Below, one piece after another: positions 42,830 through 51,937 of a stretch of 64,000 bases of DNA. The first letter of the stretch is position 1. Each line of letters begins with the position of its first letter. Origin of the DNA: Firmicutes bacterium UBA7510 (lineage in GTDB: Bacteria; Bacillota; Clostridia; Tissierellales; Sedimentibacteraceae); assembly GCA_002479485.1 (NCBI GenBank), contig DLNM01000048.1, forward strand, positions 60,043 through 124,042, written 5' to 3'. The notes under the pieces were generated by a model. It was not told the DNA's origin. It did not search any database and worked only from the letters and a program-made list of their open reading frames with translations. Position numbers and translations under genes: made by a program.

Positions 42830-43446
42830 TTTTTTGTCCTCCTAACGATATCAGGTTTTGTTTTGCTATATTTAGGAAGTTTTGAATATATTTTTACTGC
42901 AATTATGGCAACTGTTGTAGCAATTATAGTTGATAAAATAGTTGGTCCTATTATTTGTGTTGGATTTTGAGAACCTGCAGCAGTTCTATACGCAATTACT
43001 GTGGCCGGTACTAGTGTTATAGATGAGGTATTAAGTGCTAGAAATGTACACATTGAATCAGTTGCTGTATCTTCTGTTTTATTTAAGGTTTGCAACTCCT
43101 GCATTGCTTTTAACCCAAGTGGAGTGGCTGCATCTCCAAGACCTAATATATTGGCAGATATATTCATAATCATTGAACCCATGGCTGGATGATTAGGTGG
43201 AACATCGGGAAACAGATGTACAAGTATTGGTTTTAATATGGCACTAATCTTGTTTATTAATCCTGCTTTCTCAGCTATTTTCATTATTCCTAACCACATG
43301 GACATAACCCCAATAAGCCCTAGCGATAATTCAACTGCGTTTTTTGCACTTTGAATAGCGGCATCTGTAACTGCTTGTACATTACCATTTATGATACTTG
43401 TCAAAATTCCGATAAATATTAATACAAACCAAATATAATTTAACAA
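42826..43446 (-). CDS. spmA: Spore maturation protein A
   Basis: A 206-residue membrane protein matching SpmA: 'LNYIWFVLIFIGILTSIING' at the start, 'AVELSLGLIGVMSMWLGIMK', 'NHPAMGSMIMNISANILGLG', 'NAATPLG'-type 'GDAATPLGLKAMQELQTLNK' and 'TSSITLVPATVIAYRTAAGS'. The start is taken as TTG at 43446, giving the usual family N-terminus (M)LNYIWF and seven bases after AGGGG; a GTG at 43455 in frame overlaps the site. The ribosome binding site lies in the 3' arm of a hairpin and the start codon in the T run following it, a layout that could limit translation. Works with SpmB downstream. Confidence 0.93.
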   Translation of the reverse strand: MLNYIWFVLIFIGILTSIINGNVQAVTDAAIQSAKNAVELSLGLIGVMSMWLGIMKIAEKAGLINKISAILKPILVHLFPDVPPNHPAMGSMIMNISANILGLGDAATPLGLKAMQELQTLNKTEDTATDSMCTFLALNTSSITLVPATVIAYRTAAGSQNPTQIIGPTILSTIIATTVAIIAVKIYSKLPKYSKTKPDIVRRTKK

Positions 43447-43450
43447 AAAA

Positions 43451-43566
43451 CTCACCCCTTTTAGTACATACTATTAATATTTTAAGTATATGCGTCTAGG
43501 AGTGAGAAAACTCACCCTTTAAAGCATACACCCTTAATATTTTAAGTATATGCGTCTAAGGGTGAG
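43451..43566. repeat. Tandem 60-bp hairpin repeat in the spmA leader
   Basis: Two units with exact 60-base periodicity, 43451-43506 and 43511-43566. They share 25 identical bases in the core (43473-43497 and 43533-43557). Each unit is an inverted repeat: CTCACCCTT with AAGGGTGAG is perfect in the HD-proximal unit, CTCACCCCT with AGGAGTGAG has one mismatch in the spmA-proximal unit. On the minus strand each 3' arm (GGGTGAG) is followed by TTTT or TTTTTT, so they resemble duplicated terminators that include the spmA ribosome binding site and start codon. Confidence 0.85.
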
Positions 43567-43574
43567 TTATGATA

Positions 43575-44180
43575 TTAGTTTTGTCTAATATCTATTCCTA
43601 CTTCATCAAGAGTTAAGTTAAATCCATGTATAAATTCCTCTAAGAATATTTCTACATCCTTTCTATTCATATCCTTAAGTGTCTTTATTATTGTTTCCTT
43701 TGCATTATGAAACTCCTTATTGCCTGAGTTTTCTTCATCTATACACTTTAAATATGCACTTATTTTATCTGCAGCCTTCACAGTATCCCAGATTTCTTTA
43801 TCTTCTTCTTTAGCTATAAATATGTTTTCATAATCATTGATTAAATAGTCTGGAAGCATTTTTAGTATACTTTTACTTGCTCTATCCTCTAGGTCCTTAT
43901 ATGCTAAATTGATACTTTTATTAAAATATTTTACAGGGGTTGGCAAATCTCCTGTTATGATTTCAGATGTATCATGATATATAGCATAAACTGCGACCTT
44001 TTCAGGGTTAATTTTATTATTTCCAAGCTTATTTTTCTGTATCAAAGCTAAGGCATGAGCTATAACAGATACTTCTAAGCTGTGTTCTGTTACATTTTCA
44101 TATCTTGTATTTTTCATTAAAGCCCAACGATTTATATATTTCATTCTAAAAATAAATGCAAAAAAATTTGACTTTTTCAT
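43575..44180 (-). CDS. YfbR-like HD-domain 5'-deoxynucleotidase
   Basis: A 201-residue HD protein close to YfbR: 'INRWALMKNTRYENVTEHSL' with the first His, the HD pair in 'AVYAIYHDTSEIITGDLPTP', and a distal Asp in 'DTVKAADKISAYLKC'. YfbR removes the 5' phosphate of deoxynucleoside monophosphates, which trims dNMP pools. The start at 44180 is the ATG nine bases after GGGAAGG; a TTG at 44204 in frame overlaps the site. It precedes the tandem hairpin repeat and spmA in the same direction, so read-through into spmAB is possible if those hairpins do not terminate. Confidence 0.9.
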   Translation of the reverse strand: MKKSNFFAFIFRMKYINRWALMKNTRYENVTEHSLEVSVIAHALALIQKNKLGNNKINPEKVAVYAIYHDTSEIITGDLPTPVKYFNKSINLAYKDLEDRASKSILKMLPDYLINDYENIFIAKEEDKEIWDTVKAADKISAYLKCIDEENSGNKEFHNAKETIIKTLKDMNRKDVEIFLEEFIHGFNLTLDEVGIDIRQN

Positions 44181-44204
44181 TTCTTTCAACCTTCCCTCCA
44201 ACAA

Positions 44205-44244
44205 AAAAAGATAAATGTTTACTTATTTTAACATTTATCTTTTA
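44205..44244 (-). terminator. Terminator of the ABC exporter operon
   Basis: AAAGATAAATGTT (44207-44219) pairs perfectly with AACATTTATCTTT (44230-44242), with A and T runs outside. It lies between the last permease gene and the HD gene. Confidence 0.88.
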
Positions 44245-44272
44245 CTGTTTCAAGAACTATTGTTCTATAAAT

Positions 44273-45430
44273 TTATGTTCTTCTTTGCTTTATTATTACA
44301 AGGGATATTGCTAAAAATGCAGCTGCAAAGCATATTTCTACTATCATTGCAAATATAACTGTATCTAAAGTTTGATAGTTAAAAGTATTTAAGCTTCCCA
44401 GCGTATTATTAGCTTTAACATACCAAAATACCGGGTTTATAACTGCAACATTTTTTACTGTTTCACTTAGCAATTCTTGTGGAACAAATACTCCACCCAA
44501 AAAACATGATCCAAGGGATAGCACTGTACTTATAGCTGACATAGATTTCTTGGTTGCAATATTTGATATTAAGAAGCATAGGCTCAAGCATACTGCTGTA
44601 AAGATTAGCCCATTTAATGTTACAAGCAATCCAGTTTTAGTAAAAATGCTATTTTTGTAAATTACTACAGCATAAACTACAAATATCAGATATATAACTG
44701 CTGAAATACTTAAATTACCTAAAAAAAGTTCAAAGCTAAATTTACTTGTTGATATCGGAGCGCATGTATTTCTTCTTTTTATATCAATATCATTTATTGA
44801 AAGTGTAATACCTGATATACATAAAACTAATATACTAATTATCGGATATGGCAAATAGTTAAAGTAATATAAAAAGCCAGGCATTGTGGAGCTTTTTTTG
44901 CCGTTTGTTAACACAACATCTGTTTTTATACTTAAATCATCAACAGTTTTTTCTATTGCTGTTTTTAATTCAATATTACTGTCTCCTTTTACATATAAAT
45001 CTATAGTATTTAAATACTTATTAACCATTGTGTCTAAAAGTTTCCCGCTTGTTGAATTAGGAATTCTCATTGTTTGCAATGAAATTCTTTCATCTGTAAA
45101 AAATTTTTCACTAAAATTCTCTGGAATTATAAATATATATTCTGCATTCCTAAAAAATAACGCGTCCTTTAAGCCTTCTTCTGATTTATCATGTATTTCA
45201 ACGTATTTTGAATTATCCTTAATATATTTACTTAATTCATCAGATAGCAAAGATTTATCATAATCTATTATTGCTACTTTGCACTTTGAAACATTAAAGG
45301 CTTGCTCAGAGGGACTACTACTAAAGTTTGTAAATATCAATGTTAAGATGCTAAAAATTACTACATATATAATAACTGCACCTATTAATCCTCTTGAAAA
45401 TATTTTATAATATAATTTAAATACTTGCAT
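44273..45430 (-). CDS. ABC-2 type permease subunit 2
   Basis: A 385-residue membrane subunit of an ABC exporter. It has one N-terminal membrane segment, a long extracytoplasmic part (about 45-185) with 'CKVAIIDYDKSLLSDELSKY', and five or six C-terminal segments ('LVTLNGLIFTAVCLSLCFLI', 'SLGSCFLGGVFVPQELLSET'), the layout of ABC-2/DUF3533-like permeases. The start overlaps the end of the first permease gene by 14 bases with GGAGG upstream. Together with its partner and the ATPase it would form a heterodimeric exporter; the cargo (drug, peptide or lipid) is not predictable. Confidence 0.9.
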   Translation of the reverse strand: MQVFKLYYKIFSRGLIGAVIIYVVIFSILTLIFTNFSSSPSEQAFNVSKCKVAIIDYDKSLLSDELSKYIKDNSKYVEIHDKSEEGLKDALFFRNAEYIFIIPENFSEKFFTDERISLQTMRIPNSTSGKLLDTMVNKYLNTIDLYVKGDSNIELKTAIEKTVDDLSIKTDVVLTNGKKSSTMPGFLYYFNYLPYPIISILVLCISGITLSINDIDIKRRNTCAPISTSKFSFELFLGNLSISAVIYLIFVVYAVVIYKNSIFTKTGLLVTLNGLIFTAVCLSLCFLISNIATKKSMSAISTVLSLGSCFLGGVFVPQELLSETVKNVAVINPVFWYVKANNTLGSLNTFNYQTLDTVIFAMIVEICFAAAFLAISLVIIKQRRT

Positions 45431-46532
45431 ATTTTTGCCTCCTAAGTATTAAATATGTCAAAATACTAAACACCACACCATAGGCTCCAAGAATACCTAA
45501 ATTTATAAAATACCTAGTAAGTGTATCATAGTAATATAAAGTATAAAGTCCATCTGTTATTAAGTTAGAAGGATTTATATAGGATACAATAGGAAAATTA
45601 CTTTGCACTATATATTTCATATCCACATTCATCATACCTGCTAAAAAACAACCAAATAAAATTACAGTTAAAATTATAGCCGTCTTTACGCCTTCTTGTT
45701 TCTTTATTATGGCGCTTATAAATGATCCAAATGATATTCCCATAAAGCTTCCTACAAAGCAAATCAGTAAGATATAACCTTTTGCTTCGCCAAATTCAAC
45801 ACCTAGTATCATGTCTATATAAAATAATGTTAATAAAACTGACACCATATGAAATGTCATAGATGATGCTATCAGTGACATAAAAGATCTTAACTTATGT
45901 GTTGGTGCAACATTAATTCTTGCCGCTATATTTGATTGATTGGCTTGTATTCTTGTTACAGAATCGCTTCCAAGAGTTGCACTCATAAGGCATGTCATTG
46001 CTAGCATAGAATAATAGAAAATAACTAATAAATTTGTTGAATTTCCAACTGGTATATCTTTAACATGCGAAGCTGTTACGTCAATACTTTCTAAGTAACC
46101 GTTTTGCAGAACCGCAGGATTTTTATTTATTACGTTTTTTATTGTATTAGTTATCTGCGAATAATTGTCTAGAAATACCTTAGTTATAGATTCATTCATA
46201 CCTTCTTTATTTACAATTAACTCAATATCATTGTTATAATTAATATATGCTGCTATTTTAGCAGTTGAAAGCATATCTTTTGCCTCATCTAAATTAGTTA
46301 GATTTACATTAAACATTTCACTTTCATCTATTGCAGTTAATAGGTCACCTGGCATATTTTCATTTTCTACAACAGCTATATTTATTTTTTCAAAGCTTTC
46401 ACCGGCAAGTAAATTTGTAAAGCAAAAATAATATATTGTCGCTAAGATTATTGGATAAAGAACTATCCAAAACACTGTCATTTTATCTTTTAACAGAACT
46501 TTTAGGTTATATTTATAAGTATTAAAAAACAT
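45417..46532 (-). CDS. ABC-2 type permease subunit 1
   Basis: A 371-residue membrane subunit with the same layout as its downstream partner: first segment 'MTVFWIVLYPIILATIYYFC' near 19-38, an extracytoplasmic region (about 45-165) containing 'INIAVVENENMPGDLLTAID', and six C-terminal segments including 'SFMGISFGSFISAIIKKQEG' and 'ILFGCFLAGMMNVDMKYI'. GGGGAGGT precedes the ATG. It lies 11 bases after the ATPase gene and overlaps the next permease gene, so the three are one operon encoding a complete exporter. Confidence 0.9.
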   Translation of the reverse strand: MFFNTYKYNLKVLLKDKMTVFWIVLYPIILATIYYFCFTNLLAGESFEKINIAVVENENMPGDLLTAIDESEMFNVNLTNLDEAKDMLSTAKIAAYINYNNDIELIVNKEGMNESITKVFLDNYSQITNTIKNVINKNPAVLQNGYLESIDVTASHVKDIPVGNSTNLLVIFYYSMLAMTCLMSATLGSDSVTRIQANQSNIAARINVAPTHKLRSFMSLIASSMTFHMVSVLLTLFYIDMILGVEFGEAKGYILLICFVGSFMGISFGSFISAIIKKQEGVKTAIILTVILFGCFLAGMMNVDMKYIVQSNFPIVSYINPSNLITDGLYTLYYYDTLTRYFINLGILGAYGVVFSILTYLILRRQKYASI

Positions 46533-46543
46533 ATTTACCTCCC

Positions 46544-47515
46544 CTAGTCTCTTAATTTTTTTCCTGTTATTTCAAGGAAAACATCATTTAATGTAGGTAG
46601 TTCCGAGTATATTTTTCCATAAGATATTTGATTATTATTTATATATTCAACGATACTTGAAAGATTGCTTTTACCACCCTTTGAGCAAACAGTAAGTACA
46701 TTTTCAAGGTACTCAATGCTCATAACATTTGGAAGATTTTTTATACCTTCAAGATGTTTTTTATCTAGATTATATGCTTCTATAACGATTTTTTCTCCTA
46801 AAGAAATCATAGATTTAAGCTCTTCCTTTGTACCAAGAGCTATAACTCTTCCACTATCTAGTATTGCAATTCTTGTGCATATTTGCTCTACTTCCTCCAT
46901 GTAATGTGATGTATAAATTACAGTTGCACCATTTTTATTTAACTTTTTAATACCCTCAAGTATATTGTTTCTACTTTGTGGGTCTACTGCTACTGTTGGC
47001 TCATCAAGAATTACAAGTTTAGGCTTATGAGCTATTCCACAGGCTATGTTTAGTCTTCTAAGTAAACCGCCGCTAAGTTTCTTAGGAATAAATTTGACGA
47101 AATCTCTTAGTCCAACAAAATCAATAGCTTCATTTACATATTGTTTTCTTAACTTCTTATCTTTTATATATAGACTGCAAAAATAATCTATATTCTCATA
47201 AACTGTTAATTCATTATATACAGCAACATTTTGCATTACTATACCAATATCCTTTTTTATATCATAGGATGATGGTGTCATTTCTTTTCCAAATATCTGT
47301 ATATTTCCTTTGTCATATTTTAACAATGATAATATACAATTAATTAATGTAGTTTTTCCTGAACCATTAGGACCTAAAAGACCAAATACTTCTCCTTCAT
47401 GTATCTCTAAGTTAAGATGGTCAAGAGCAGTTAACTCCTTATATCTTTTAACTAAGTTTTCAACTTTTACTATAGACATATTTATGTCCATTCGCTTATT
47501 TTCATTATTTATCAT
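46544..47515 (-). CDS. ABC transporter ATP-binding protein (DrrA/CcmA-like)
   Basis: A 323-residue ATPase with Walker A 'GLLGPNGSGKTTLINCI' near 50, Q-loop 'IGIVMQNVAVYNELTVYEN' near 93, signature 'LSGGLLRRLNIACGIAHK' near 145, Walker B 'LVILDEPTVAVD' near 167 and switch histidine in 'VIYTSHYMEEVEQIC'. The signature LSGGL lacks the usual Q. The C-terminal extension (235-323), ending 'LPTLNDVFLEITGKKLRD', is typical of drug or lipid exporter ATPases of the DrrA type. It energises the two permeases encoded downstream. Start at 47515 eight bases after GAGAGG; in-frame ATGs at 47491 and 47479 are alternatives without better sites. Confidence 0.92.
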   Translation of the reverse strand: MINNENKRMDINMSIVKVENLVKRYKELTALDHLNLEIHEGEVFGLLGPNGSGKTTLINCILSLLKYDKGNIQIFGKEMTPSSYDIKKDIGIVMQNVAVYNELTVYENIDYFCSLYIKDKKLRKQYVNEAIDFVGLRDFVKFIPKKLSGGLLRRLNIACGIAHKPKLVILDEPTVAVDPQSRNNILEGIKKLNKNGATVIYTSHYMEEVEQICTRIAILDSGRVIALGTKEELKSMISLGEKIVIEAYNLDKKHLEGIKNLPNVMSIEYLENVLTVCSKGGKSNLSSIVEYINNNQISYGKIYSELPTLNDVFLEITGKKLRD

Positions 47516-47690
47516 TTTTTAAACCTCTCCCTCCATAAAATGTTATACCTAATTATATTTCTAAAATCATTTTTACGTAAGTGAATAATGTAACAAGTTT
47601 AATATGACAAATGTAATATTATTTGTTATACTTATCCAGGTTTTAATCTAAGGTTTTAATTAGGAATTAGTATTGGCTACATTTTTACAT

Positions 47691-47738
47691 AAAAAAACAC
47701 GTAAACGCTAAGTTTTTTACTTTCATTTACGTGTTTTA
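47691..47738 (-). terminator. Terminator of the minus-strand WG-repeat gene
   Basis: AAAACACGTAAA (47694-47705) pairs perfectly with TTTACGTGTTTT (47726-47737). On the minus strand the hairpin is followed by seven T. Confidence 0.88.
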
Positions 47739-47744
47739 TAATTA

Positions 47745-49916
47745 TTATTTTTGCATAAGCCTATAACATATAACTATTGCTTGCTCTCTTGATAATAATC
47801 CATTTGGATCATATTTGTTGCCATCAACTCCTACAATCAATCCTTTACTAACAACAGAGCTTACAGCATCTTTCGCCCAGCTCGATATTTTATTATAATC
47901 CGCAAGGTTAGTTATATTTTCATTGCTAGTTTTATTTATACCAAGATATTTTAAGGCATTATTAATAATAACAGCTGCCTCTTCTCTAGTTATATCATCA
48001 TTAGGAGCAAATACTCCATTACCATGACCTTTTACTATTCCTACCGCGTTACAAAATGCAACATTTTGTGAATCTGTATCTTTAAAATCCTCTGCTTTTG
48101 CTATAATGCTCATAATTTCATCAGAAAATAATTTTTTCTTTTCATAAATAATATTAGCTATAATATCACAAAATTCACTTCTTGTTATGTTTTTTTGATA
48201 CAAACCTCTTAATTTATCAGGAGTTAATTCTAAGGTATTCATTTGATTAACTCCATACGTTGCCCAATTAGATGGTTCTCCTCCACCTATTTTATATATT
48301 TGTCGTTTACCATCGTTGAGAATATCTATGGTATCATTGTAATACCATGCTAAATCTGCCTTAGTGCTCAATAAAATTTCATTATTGAAATTTATTAAAT
48401 TAATAGAGCCGTCCGCCGTTTTTGCACTGTAGAAATTTTCATACTCTAAAATCTCTTTATATTTCCAATCAAATTTAAATTCTAGTTTATCTGAATTAAA
48501 TATGTTTACATAGTTATCCTTATTTACCTTAACATTTCTTGGTTCATGTGTGGTTATTTGAATTGCTTCATATTCTAATGGTAAAATAATGTCTCCATTA
48601 TAGTTAATAATCCCATACTTGTTATTCTTATATACAATAGCATATTCAGATGTTATTGGTCTAATCTGATTATAAATATCGTCAGTAATGATAGATTCTT
48701 TAGTCTTTGCATTAATAAGACCATTTCCTGATATAGACTCAGTAATTATTATATCATCATTCATTGCATGATATAACTCAGTGAATTTATCAGGTGTCAC
48801 TTCAAATGCCGCCTTATCATTATCAATATAGACATAGCCTCTACAACTCCTATAATCCAGCCAATTTGTTACTAAAACATTTTTGCTAATAAAAAAAGTG
48901 GGTTCATATTTTGTTGAATATATCAAGGTACCGTCTAAAGCTCTTATTCCATACTCATCCTTATTCTTATCATAAGAAATAAGATATGTTTCTTTTGAGT
49001 ATTCATTATATAACACATCCACCAACTCAAAATTCTTATATAAATGTTTTTGTTCTATAAAATTATAGTCATAAATTTTGCATGTGTAGTATTTTTTGTA
49101 CAATTTAATGCCGAAAATAGAAGCGTTCCATTCAGAAGGATCATTTTTTTCTGGCTTTAGTTTTTTTACTATTACATAATCATCAACAATATCTATAGAA
49201 TCATTTTCAGCAGGTATTACGCGTCCGTTTCGAGTATTTATAACTCCCTTTAAATCCCAATAATTTGCAAGTCTGCTTGTTATTAATAAATCAACAGAAT
49301 TATCCCTATAGTTAGTGCTATCTAAATAATTGATACTATCACTATAATCAAATACAGAGTTCATATTTTTATCGTATACAAATATATTCATGCGTATACC
49401 TTGATTTATTGTCTTATCTTCAACAGTATATTTATTATATATTACAATGCTATTTGATAATTCTACAACTTCTCCATTTGGAATTTCTTTTACTGTGTTA
49501 TTATTTTTAGAAAATAAAAAACTTTTTCCATCAAAATTTTCAACTTTTATGTATTTATGTATTTTTAGTATTTGAATATTTTCTTTATATTTTAATGGTA
49601 CTATCTCTTTTCCAGTATAGTCAATTACTCCATATCTAATTTTTCCATCTGAAAATTTTTTGCCTACTGCTATATATGAATCATCATAATTTAACACCTC
49701 ATCATAATTAGCATTATTTACTCTATCACCGTTTTTATCTAGCAAATACCAATAATGATGCTCTAAGTCTTTTACCATATACGCATCACCAAAGCTTCTA
49801 ACTTCTTCGAAATAATCATTTGATAACAAGAATAGATTCTGATCTGATAAATCGGCTAAACAAATGTCAATCTTAAGTACTAGAATAAATAAAGCAAAAA
49901 GTATTATTTTTTTCAT
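47745..49916 (-). CDS. Surface protein: WG repeats plus C-terminal SLH domains
   Basis: A 723-residue exported protein: signal peptide (MKKIILFALFILVLKIDICLA), then about 500 residues of WG/KWG-type beta repeats such as 'GVIDYTGKEIVPLKYKE' and 'YGIINYNGDIILPLEYEAIQ', and three SLH units from about residue 560 ('ITRSEFCDIIANII', 'GVFAPNDDITREEAAVIINN', 'GNKYDPNGLLSREQAIVICY'). SLH domains hold proteins to pyruvylated wall polymers; WG repeats probably form a propeller for binding partners. No enzyme motif is seen. Divergent from a related gene on the other strand; promoters of both lie in the 172-base gap. Confidence 0.92.
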   Translation of the reverse strand: MKKIILFALFILVLKIDICLADLSDQNLFLLSNDYFEEVRSFGDAYMVKDLEHHYWYLLDKNGDRVNNANYDEVLNYDDSYIAVGKKFSDGKIRYGVIDYTGKEIVPLKYKENIQILKIHKYIKVENFDGKSFLFSKNNNTVKEIPNGEVVELSNSIVIYNKYTVEDKTINQGIRMNIFVYDKNMNSVFDYSDSINYLDSTNYRDNSVDLLITSRLANYWDLKGVINTRNGRVIPAENDSIDIVDDYVIVKKLKPEKNDPSEWNASIFGIKLYKKYYTCKIYDYNFIEQKHLYKNFELVDVLYNEYSKETYLISYDKNKDEYGIRALDGTLIYSTKYEPTFFISKNVLVTNWLDYRSCRGYVYIDNDKAAFEVTPDKFTELYHAMNDDIIITESISGNGLINAKTKESIITDDIYNQIRPITSEYAIVYKNNKYGIINYNGDIILPLEYEAIQITTHEPRNVKVNKDNYVNIFNSDKLEFKFDWKYKEILEYENFYSAKTADGSINLINFNNEILLSTKADLAWYYNDTIDILNDGKRQIYKIGGGEPSNWATYGVNQMNTLELTPDKLRGLYQKNITRSEFCDIIANIIYEKKKLFSDEIMSIIAKAEDFKDTDSQNVAFCNAVGIVKGHGNGVFAPNDDITREEAAVIINNALKYLGINKTSNENITNLADYNKISSWAKDAVSSVVSKGLIVGVDGNKYDPNGLLSREQAIVICYRLMQK

Positions 49917-49949
49917 TCTTACCTCCTTAAATAGTATTACATTAAATAT

Positions 49950-49978
49950 ACTATATTTTTAAACATTAAACATGACAA
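49950..49978 (-). promoter_or_regulatory. Probable promoter of the minus-strand WG-repeat gene
   Basis: Minus strand TTGTCA (49978-49973), 17-base spacer, TATAGT (49955-49950), about 33 bases before the start codon. Confidence 0.55.
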
Positions 49979-50016
49979 TAAAATTACAGATTTGTTATGA
50001 CAATTAATTACATATA

Positions 50017-50045
50017 TTGACATTGTAGCTACTTCGTGATATATT
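50017..50045 (+). promoter_or_regulatory. Promoter of the plus-strand WG-repeat gene
   Basis: TTGACA (50017-50022), 17-base spacer, TATATT (50040-50045), 44 bases before the start codon. Confidence 0.7.
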
Positions 50046-50088
50046 TCACATATAATGTATTATAAATTACATATTAGGAGGATAACAA

Positions 50089-51780
50089 TTGAAAAAAATT
50101 CTATGCATTGTATTAGCTTTATTATTTTGCTTTTCATCTATCTTAACAGTTAGTGCAGAAGAAGTAAAATGGTTAGCAAAACCACAGTTTGATGAAATTT
50201 ATGGCAGTGATGAAGAAGGGGGCATAATTTTAGCTAAAAAGGGCGAAAAATATGGCTATATTGACAAAAATGGTAAGGTTCTTTTAGACTTTAATTATGA
50301 TTATGCAACGGGCTTTTCTAAAGGTATAGCTTATGTTGAAAAAGACGGAAATTTTTCATATATTGATAAAAATGGAAAAGTATTATTTAACCTTGAAGCG
50401 AAAAATTATTTAAATAATTTAAAATATGCCGATGCTGGCACCTACTTATTTGGAAGCGAGTTTAATGGTGATTATGCTGTTGTAACTAGTGAAGTCGGCG
50501 AATCTTTCATAATTGATAGAGCTGGTAAGTATGTTTCAGTGCCTGCAGGTGTTTTAGTTCAAGAATATGAAATTAATAATAATATAGCAATTATTAGAAA
50601 AGAGAGTAGTTCAGAGATTGGTTATTTAAATATTAAAACTGGAAAGACTTTATTTTCTCCTCATAGTGTAACTGATTTTGATAATGGTTACGGTATAGTA
50701 GATTATGGTGATGGTAACATAGGTGTGGTTGATACAAATCTAGAGTATGTTAATAAAAAAATCTATGTAGGCGACGCTAATGCATCATTTTCAAATGGAA
50801 TTATTTATTTAGGAGAATATACTGAAGATTATGAGCCGCTAAACGCTAGTTACATAGATATAAATGGAAAAACTTTAATACCTAAAAACTATCTTGTATT
50901 AGGTGACTATCAGGACGGTTTAATAGCTGCTAACATAATTGAAAATGATATTTCAAAAATAGGTTATTTAGATATAAAAGGAAATTGGGTTATTAAGCCG
51001 ATGGAATGTTCATCATATTCAGGATTTTTTAAAGGCATAGCTGCATTTAGCAAAACTTTTAATGAAGAAACATATAATGAAAATTTTGGACTTATAGATA
51101 AAACTGGTAAATTTGTTTTACAACCACAATTTCAAGATTTCTCATCTGACAAACACTATGCTTATGCAAAGGTTGATGGTTTATGGGGTATATTAAATTT
51201 AGATGGTTTAGTAAATAACGGATCAAACGTATCAAATGATAAGCCTGATGACTGGGCTGTAGCCGAAGTAACAAAATCTATCGAAAACAACCTAGTTCCT
51301 ACAGCATTGCAAAATAACTACAAAGAAAAAATTACAAGAAAAGATTTTTGCGATTTAGCAATAAGCTTAGTAGAATCTATATCAGGTAAGAATATAGATG
51401 CAATACTAAGTGATAAAGGCTTATCTATAGCAGAAAGTCCATTTAGTGATACATCTAGTAAAAACGTACTTGCTGCATATAAATTATCTATTGTAAATGG
51501 AAAAGGTAATGGATTATTTGATCCAAATGGCTATATAACTAGACAAGAAGCAGCTGTTATGCTTACTAATACAGCTAAGGCATTAGGCATTGATGTAAAT
51601 AGTAAAGAAGCAGTATTCGCAGATAGTAAGTCTATAGATTCATGGGCTAAAAATGCTGTAAACTATGTTTCATCAAATAATGTAATGAAGGGTACTAATG
51701 CAGGATTTGAACCTAAAGCAAACTATACACGTCAACAAGCATATATTACAATTTTCAGATTGTTCGATGCTATAAAATAA
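50089..51780 (+). CDS. Surface protein: WG repeats plus C-terminal SLH domains
   Basis: A 563-residue exported protein with a signal peptide ending near 'TVSAEE' (residue 23), WG-type repeats at about 25-380 ('KYGYIDKNGKVLLDFNYDYA', 'FGLIDKTGKFVLQPQFQDFS', 'YAKVDGLWGILNLDG') and three SLH units at about 385-563 ('ITRKDFCDLAISLVESI', 'GLFDPNGYITRQEAAVMLTN', 'KANYTRQQAYITIFRLFDAI'). It is a shorter relative of the divergent gene next to it. The start is TTG, seven bases after AGGAGG, with an MKK-type signal following. Wall anchoring is expected; the binding partner of the repeat region is unknown. Confidence 0.92.
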   Translation: MKKILCIVLALLFCFSSILTVSAEEVKWLAKPQFDEIYGSDEEGGIILAKKGEKYGYIDKNGKVLLDFNYDYATGFSKGIAYVEKDGNFSYIDKNGKVLFNLEAKNYLNNLKYADAGTYLFGSEFNGDYAVVTSEVGESFIIDRAGKYVSVPAGVLVQEYEINNNIAIIRKESSSEIGYLNIKTGKTLFSPHSVTDFDNGYGIVDYGDGNIGVVDTNLEYVNKKIYVGDANASFSNGIIYLGEYTEDYEPLNASYIDINGKTLIPKNYLVLGDYQDGLIAANIIENDISKIGYLDIKGNWVIKPMECSSYSGFFKGIAAFSKTFNEETYNENFGLIDKTGKFVLQPQFQDFSSDKHYAYAKVDGLWGILNLDGLVNNGSNVSNDKPDDWAVAEVTKSIENNLVPTALQNNYKEKITRKDFCDLAISLVESISGKNIDAILSDKGLSIAESPFSDTSSKNVLAAYKLSIVNGKGNGLFDPNGYITRQEAAVMLTNTAKALGIDVNSKEAVFADSKSIDSWAKNAVNYVSSNNVMKGTNAGFEPKANYTRQQAYITIFRLFDAIK

Positions 51781-51811
51781 TTAATAAATTTATTCTAAAA
51801 AATCAACTATT

Positions 51812-51850
51812 AAAACTGATAAAAAATATAAATTTTTTATCAGTTTTTTA
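51812..51850 (+). terminator. Terminator of the plus-strand WG-repeat gene
   Basis: AAAACTGATAAAAAAT (51812-51827) pairs perfectly with ATTTTTTATCAGTTTT (51832-51847), followed by more T. Confidence 0.9.
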
Positions 51851-51870
51851 TTAGAAAAAAACTATTTTTC

Positions 51871-51911
51871 ATAAATAAATGGTTCATTTGTACATTTATT
51901 TATGCTATACT
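51871..51911 (+). promoter_or_regulatory. Promoter with 11-bp inverted repeat ahead of the two-component genes
   Basis: TTCATT (51883-51888), 17-base spacer, TATACT (51906-51911) form a promoter of moderate match. A perfect inverted repeat, ATAAATAAATG (51871-51881) and CATTTATTTAT (51893-51903), straddles the -35 box and part of the spacer. This is a likely operator, possibly for the response regulator encoded in the same operon. Confidence 0.6.
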
Positions 51912-51937
51912 AAAAACTAGTATTGGAGGAAAGTATT

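Noticed and set aside
43451..43566. Sporulation sigma-E promoters in the tandem spmA leader repeat
   Set aside because: GCATATA-like and GTATGTA-like sequences occur, but spacing and match to the sigma-E consensus are too poor to support a call.
43451..43566. CRISPR array
   Set aside because: Only two tandem units without spacers and no cas genes; the units are hairpins next to spmA.
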